From contig JANYHD010000039.1 of NCBI GenBank assembly GCA_025359205.1, positions 1 through 64,000 of the forward strand: a stretch of DNA of 64,000 bases. Reading direction: 5' to 3'. Under the pieces are notes generated by a model. It was given only the letters and a program-made list of their open reading frames with translations, searched no databases and was not told the origin of the DNA. This stretch comes from Gammaproteobacteria bacterium (lineage in GTDB: Bacteria > Pseudomonadota > Gammaproteobacteria > Steroidobacterales > Steroidobacteraceae). The position numbers were made by a program, and so were the translations under genes. Shown piece after piece: positions 60,210 through 64,000 of this stretch (position 1 is its first letter; each line of letters begins with the position of its first letter).

Positions 60210-62200
60210 GGGTTGAACGCCTTGGTGAGTGCCTGGTCGGCGCGCCGCAGCAACTCGGCACGTGCCTCGGAGTCCTCAAGGTTGTGGTCCAACCCTTCGA
60301 ATTCCAGCAATTCCACTCTTGCTCCCAGCGACTTTAGCCTTTTGGCCATCGCCCGCGACTCGTCCACGCCCACGTTGAAATCGAGTGTGCCATGGACCAG
60401 CAGCACGGGAACCTTGATCTTGGCGGCACGCTGCAATGGCGATGCCTCGCGCGATTCCGGCCCGCTGCCCAGGAATTTGTCGATGACGTAGTAGTCGGAC
60501 CAGTTACTGTGTTCGTCGCGCAGCAGATTCAGGTCCGTGACCGGTGCGATCGCGACGACTGCCTTGAACGGATTTGTATCCATGGTCGCTGATTGAAGCG
60601 CCGCGTAGCCGCCATACGACCAGCCGACGATCCCCAGTTTCGCCGGGTCGGCGATGCCTTCGCTGACCAGCCAACGGCCGCCGGCGATCACATCGCCGAT
60701 GGCAAGCTGCCACGACTTGAACCCGTTGTTGACGAACCACCCGTCACCGTATCCGCTCGAACCCCGGAATTCAGGCTGCAATACCGCATAGCCGCGCGCG
60801 GCAAAATACTGCGGGAGCCAGTCAAATCCCCATTCGTCCCGATAGCTCGGGCCGCCATGCGGCATGACGATCGCCGGAAGTCCCTTGGCATCTTCGCGCC
60901 CGGGTGGCAGCGTCAGGTAGGCCGGTATTCGCGTTCTATCTCCGGATGGATAGACCACTGACTTGACGTGGGCGAGCTGGACGCCCTCAAGTTGATCTCT
61001 GCTCCCGGAAAAGTTGGCCATCTGGTGTGTATTGCGATCCAGTATGAAGTAAGTGCCGGGATCGGTATCGCTGCTCGCATAGATCAGCAGATGACGGCCA
61101 TCCACACTCGAATCCAGGATGTCCACCAGCGGTTGCCGTGGCAGCGCCGCTGCCAGCGACTCGCGCAGCTGATCGATGTCCGCTGCAAAGTAATGAACGT
61201 GGCGGATGTCCGTTGCGTACGAGACGCCCACCGCGCGATCTTGTCGGCCGATGGTCACGAATTCATCCACATCCACATCCGGACGGGCGTAGACGAGTTC
61301 CTGTTGCAGGGAACTATCGAGCTTCATCGAGTACACTGCCATGCGACCGTCTTTCTTCATGAATCCGTAGGCAAGGTCCAGGCCCGGATCAACGGCGACG
61401 GGCTGGAAGCCCATGCGAGTCGTCTCGTCATACTCGCTGAGCGGCCGCCAGTCGGTAGAGTCCTTCGCGCGATACAGGTATCGCAATTGCCCGGAATCGC
61501 TCCCACCGCCTACCGTCTTGCGCCTGATCATGATGCGCAAGACACCGTGCCCATCCGTGATGTAGCCGTCGACCTCGGAATTCGGGGCGATCACGTGCTT
61601 GACCTCGAGCGTGCGCGTGTTCACGCGGTCGACGCCCAGGCCTGCCAGCGAATTGCCAATGTGGCTGCCCGCGTGATCGTCGGGAACGTATACTCGCGTC
61701 ATCAGCACGGCGTCATCGTCACCCGAAGACCAGTCGATGATTTCACCCCCGCCAATGGCAACGCCGCGGCTGTATTCGTTCTGCCGCGTGCTCAGCACCT
61801 GCGAATTTGATCCATCGGCATTGATGGCGACTACTCTCACCTGCGGCAGCAAACCGTAGTTCGGATCCTTGATCATGGCGTACACGGTGCAAATGAGCCT
61901 GACATTGGACGCCCAGCTGCAACCTTCCAGTCGATATGGCTTGCCGTCTGCGTACTGGATGGCGTGCGCCTTCCCTCCATTTGCGAGATTGAGTGTGTAG
62001 GCCACCGCACCCTGCCCCTTGGCGGGCTCCACGTACGACACGCTCATGCCATCGGGCGACAAGTGCACGTGTGCAACACTCTCGCGCGTGCCAAAGACCA
62101 GTGCAGGATCAGCCGGCTTTGCACCGTCTGCGCGCGCCAACGACACCAGTAGCAGCAGCGCGGTGCCCAGCGGGGCGAGTTCATACCGATGTATTCGCAT
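60206..62200 (-). CDS. S9 family (prolyl oligopeptidase-like) peptidase, exported
   Basis: A 664-residue periplasmic serine peptidase. The signal peptide ends near SLARADG. The first 400 residues form a beta-propeller-like domain; the C-terminal hydrolase has the nucleophile Ser in GWSYGGYAAL, the Asp in LVHGTLDFNVGV and the His in EGLDHNLED. The start of the hydrolase, IPAYLTLPPG, is typical of acylaminoacyl/dipeptidyl peptidase relatives. First gene of a two-gene operon with the second gamma-glutamyltransferase. Confidence 0.92.
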   Translation of the reverse strand: MRIHRYELAPLGTALLLLVSLARADGAKPADPALVFGTRESVAHVHLSPDGMSVSYVEPAKGQGAVAYTLNLANGGKAHAIQYADGKPYRLEGCSWASNVRLICTVYAMIKDPNYGLLPQVRVVAINADGSNSQVLSTRQNEYSRGVAIGGGEIIDWSSGDDDAVLMTRVYVPDDHAGSHIGNSLAGLGVDRVNTRTLEVKHVIAPNSEVDGYITDGHGVLRIMIRRKTVGGGSDSGQLRYLYRAKDSTDWRPLSEYDETTRMGFQPVAVDPGLDLAYGFMKKDGRMAVYSMKLDSSLQQELVYARPDVDVDEFVTIGRQDRAVGVSYATDIRHVHYFAADIDQLRESLAAALPRQPLVDILDSSVDGRHLLIYASSDTDPGTYFILDRNTHQMANFSGSRDQLEGVQLAHVKSVVYPSGDRTRIPAYLTLPPGREDAKGLPAIVMPHGGPSYRDEWGFDWLPQYFAARGYAVLQPEFRGSSGYGDGWFVNNGFKSWQLAIGDVIAGGRWLVSEGIADPAKLGIVGWSYGGYAALQSATMDTNPFKAVVAIAPVTDLNLLRDEHSNWSDYYVIDKFLGSGPESREASPLQRAAKIKVPVLLVHGTLDFNVGVDESRAMAKRLKSLGARVELLEFEGLDHNLEDSEARAELLRRADQALTKAFNP

Positions 62201-62274
62201 TGCGCCTCACTCCCCGGAGCCGTTTGTCACTCCCATCGTACTGTGGACGTGCGGGCGTGCAAAGAACGCAATAA

Positions 62275-62350
62275 TGGTGGGCCCGGTAGGATTCGAACCT
62301 ACAACCAAGGGATTATGAGTCCCCTGCACTAACCGTTGTGCTACAGGCCC
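62275..62350 (-). tRNA. tRNA with CAT anticodon (Met, or Ile2 after lysidine modification)
   Basis: A 76-base cloverleaf with encoded CCA: acceptor GGGCCTG pairs with the CGGGCCC end (one weak pair), the anticodon stem GGGGA pairs with TCCCT around CTCATAA (anticodon CAT), and the T arm contains GGTTCGAATCC. The D arm is unusual, GCAC/GTGC around AACGGTTA. The anticodon-arm context resembles the E. coli minor isoleucine tRNA (ileX) more than elongator Met, so Ile2 read through lysidine is plausible. It is not the initiator type, which lacks this acceptor end. Confidence 0.93.
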
Positions 62351-62392
62351 GTCGCGGAACCGGGGCAGTCTAGCAGGGCGGCGAGCGCACGG

Positions 62393-64000
62393 TCAGGCGC
62401 TGGCGAGGAAGGCGTCGCAGCTGCTGCGCGCGGCGTCGGTCTTCGGGATCTTGCCGCAGATCTGCTGCATGCGATCGTGCAGGCCGACCAGCACGTCGTG
62501 ATGCACGCCCTTGGTGGTGGTGTTCCACTTGCGCAGCGCCTGGTCGAGCCGTTCGAGACGCATGCGCGCACGCCGATAGATGCGATCGGTCCCGTCGAGT
62601 TGGCCCAGCACCTGCGCCGTCACCTCGCTGATCTTCGCGGCGTCGTCCGGCTGCAGCCGCAGCAGGCCGCCGGCGTAGATCGCGCCCCACTGGAAGCGGG
62701 TCGCCGGTCCCTGCGCTTCGGCAAAGCCTTCCGCGTACCACTTGAGGGCCTCGCTCTTGCGCCCCAGCTCTTCAGCCAGCTCGCCCAGGTCGGTCTTGTA
62801 ATAGTAGGGGGTCGCAGTCCGGGTCAACTCGCCCTGCACGACTTTGTAGGCCTGCTCGTTCTGACCAAGCAGGTCATAAATGGGCAGCACGGCATTGATG
62901 ATGCCCGAGCGCACGTAGGGTATCTGGTGCTCGGCGAGCGCCGCGGCCACGCGGGCGCTGGCGGCGCGCGCCACGCCGGCTGAAATGGCGCCATTGATCG
63001 TCTTGATCGCCTGTAGCTTCGAGCCGATGGCGCCGAGCTGGTCGGCCTCGGCGTAGGCCGGCAGCGCAGCCGCCTCGTCCATCACCTTGCTGTAGCGCGC
63101 CAGCCAGGGTTTGGCCGCATCGCCACGCGCCTTCACGGCGCGGAAAAAACCCTCGTCGAGATACTGCAGCGCATCGGCGACGGCCAGGGCCGTGCGTTCG
63201 TTCGACAGCACCTCATCAATCGTGTTGACGCGCGCGCGCAGCGCGGGGCTCGGCGCCTGCCCGGCCTTGAGCGCGTCCGCTTCGGCGCGCGTGGCGAAGG
63301 CCGCGGCAAAGATCTTCAGGCGCGCCCGTTCGATGCGCGCGTCTGTCGGACAAAATTCGGATGCGGCGTCCAGGTGTAATGCCAGGTCTGCGTTGGCCGC
63401 GGCGTTGGCGCCAACTTCGAGTTCCCAGCTGTTGAACGCGAGCCGGCGGCACTGGCCGATGTTGAGCGGATGCCTGGCCGCCGCCTGGTCGAGCAACGCG
63501 GCGGCGGGCTGCAGGTCCGCCAGTGCGTTGTCGAGCACGGCCGCGTACTGCCCGAGATCCATGCCGCCGGCGATGCGCATCAGCTCGTGGCGATCGGCGT
63601 CGAGCACGACCACCGTCGGATACCCGGACACGCGAAACTCCTCGCCCCACTTCTGCGCGCCGGCATCGTCACCGTCGAGATACACCGGCACGAACAGGCG
63701 ACTCTTGGCAATAAAGTCGGGGCGCGAAAACACTGTCGACTTCAGCTGCTGGCACGGTGGACACCAGACCGCGCCCCAGTACAGCAGGATCGGCTTGCGC
63801 GCGCTGCGCGCCGCGGCGAAGGCGTCGCGCACGTCGCCCGGAAACCAGTCAATGCCGGGTGCGTCGGCGTGGCGCGGTTTGGCAGGCGCACTCGTAGCTG
63901 TCGGTACCGGCGCCTGGGCCGAGGGAGCCGTGGTCGGGCCCGGCGTACAGCCGAGCAGGAGTGAGGCAGTGCCCGCGGCGAGGACGAGACCGATGCAGTT
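62393..64000 (-). CDS. Thioredoxin-fold lipoprotein, cut by the window edge
   Basis: The frame stays open to the right edge, so the first residues are missing. Upstream of the first internal start (GTG at 63832) it reads LLLGC, a lipobox, then a Pro/Ala/Thr-rich linker and a thioredoxin domain with the active site WCPPC (YWGAVWCPPCQQLKS) and VSGYPTVVVLD. The remaining 380 or so residues are helical, with TPR-like spacing. A membrane-tethered periplasmic thiol oxidoreductase of the SoxW/DsbD-terminal kind is likely. The tRNA lies 42 bases downstream. Confidence 0.87.
   Translation of the reverse strand, partial: NCIGLVLAAGTASLLLGCTPGPTTAPSAQAPVPTATSAPAKPRHADAPGIDWFPGDVRDAFAAARSARKPILLYWGAVWCPPCQQLKSTVFSRPDFIAKSRLFVPVYLDGDDAGAQKWGEEFRVSGYPTVVVLDADRHELMRIAGGMDLGQYAAVLDNALADLQPAAALLDQAAARHPLNIGQCRRLAFNSWELEVGANAAANADLALHLDAASEFCPTDARIERARLKIFAAAFATRAEADALKAGQAPSPALRARVNTIDEVLSNERTALAVADALQYLDEGFFRAVKARGDAAKPWLARYSKVMDEAAALPAYAEADQLGAIGSKLQAIKTINGAISAGVARAASARVAAALAEHQIPYVRSGIINAVLPIYDLLGQNEQAYKVVQGELTRTATPYYYKTDLGELAEELGRKSEALKWYAEGFAEAQGPATRFQWGAIYAGGLLRLQPDDAAKISEVTAQVLGQLDGTDRIYRRARMRLERLDQALRKWNTTTKGVHHDVLVGLHDRMQQICGKIPKTDAARSSCDAFLASA

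Noticed and set aside
62019-62318. Plus-strand frame ending in a Gly-Phe-Glu-Pro-Thr-Thr motif
   Set aside because: That motif is the antisense reading of the tRNA T arm at 62275-62350, a common false protein.
1-64000. CRISPR arrays
   Set aside because: No set of regularly spaced repeats with unique spacers was seen; the tandem repeats at 350, 32176 and 52864 are contiguous.

Overview
The window is high-GC, gene-dense bacterial chromosome. Gene content and order (mutY-yggX-tRNA-Phe, ampG-xthA/pyrE, dut-coaBC/radC-rpmBG-mutM, ggt-coaD-rsmD/ftsYEX-rpoH, hemF) point to a gammaproteobacterium. The many secreted or lipid-anchored peptidases (M3, M13, S9, two S41, two gamma-glutamyltransferases) and a DUF5916 protein recall the Xanthomonadales / Nevskiales / Steroidobacteraceae group. 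That placement is inference; no rRNA lies in the window.

Bases 1-3400 are a degraded mobile island at a tRNA-Phe gene. An 18-bp piece of the tRNA (anticodon loop to variable loop) is repeated exactly at 269-286, downstream of the tRNA 3' end, as expected of an integrase attachment site. Between the copies lie a self-inhibited Fic protein gene, an IS3-family (IS407-like) element with a broken orfB, and the 3' end of a second, IS481-like transposase gene. No integrase is visible.

Bases 3400-16300 hold mutY-yggX, an M3 peptidase, the ABC-F protein Uup, tRNA-Gly, glyoxalase-fold and glutathione-transferase genes, a beta-lactamase-fold hydrolase, and an arginine/ornithine operon (ocd-rocF plus a membrane-anchored YheO-like PAS protein) divergent from an Lrp/AsnC regulator. 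Bases 16300-28600 hold an amino-acid permease, an S41 lipoprotein, the four-gene Anbu (proteasome-relative) cluster, a MAPEG protein, and a coupled run of response regulator, histidine kinase, LysR regulator and trmB.

Bases 28600-43850 are mostly housekeeping: Rieske protein, ampG, xthA, pyrE, dut, coaBC, radC (frameshifted), rpmB-rpmG, mutM, an AlkA-type glycosylase with a basic tail, ggt, coaD, rsmD, ftsY-ftsE-ftsX and rpoH. A perfect CIRCE operator lies over the likely rpoH promoter. A structured, terminator-ended gap after rpoH may encode a small RNA.

Bases 43850-64000 hold a chorismate-lyase-like exported protein, a patD-hemF-hydrolase operon, an exported methyltransferase, an orphan PotD/YdcS-like binding lipoprotein, a DUF5916 protein, carbonic anhydrase, M13 peptidase, a flavodoxin-fold oxidoreductase, a second ggt coupled to an S9 peptidase, a CAT-anticodon tRNA, and a thioredoxin-fold lipoprotein gene that runs off the right edge.
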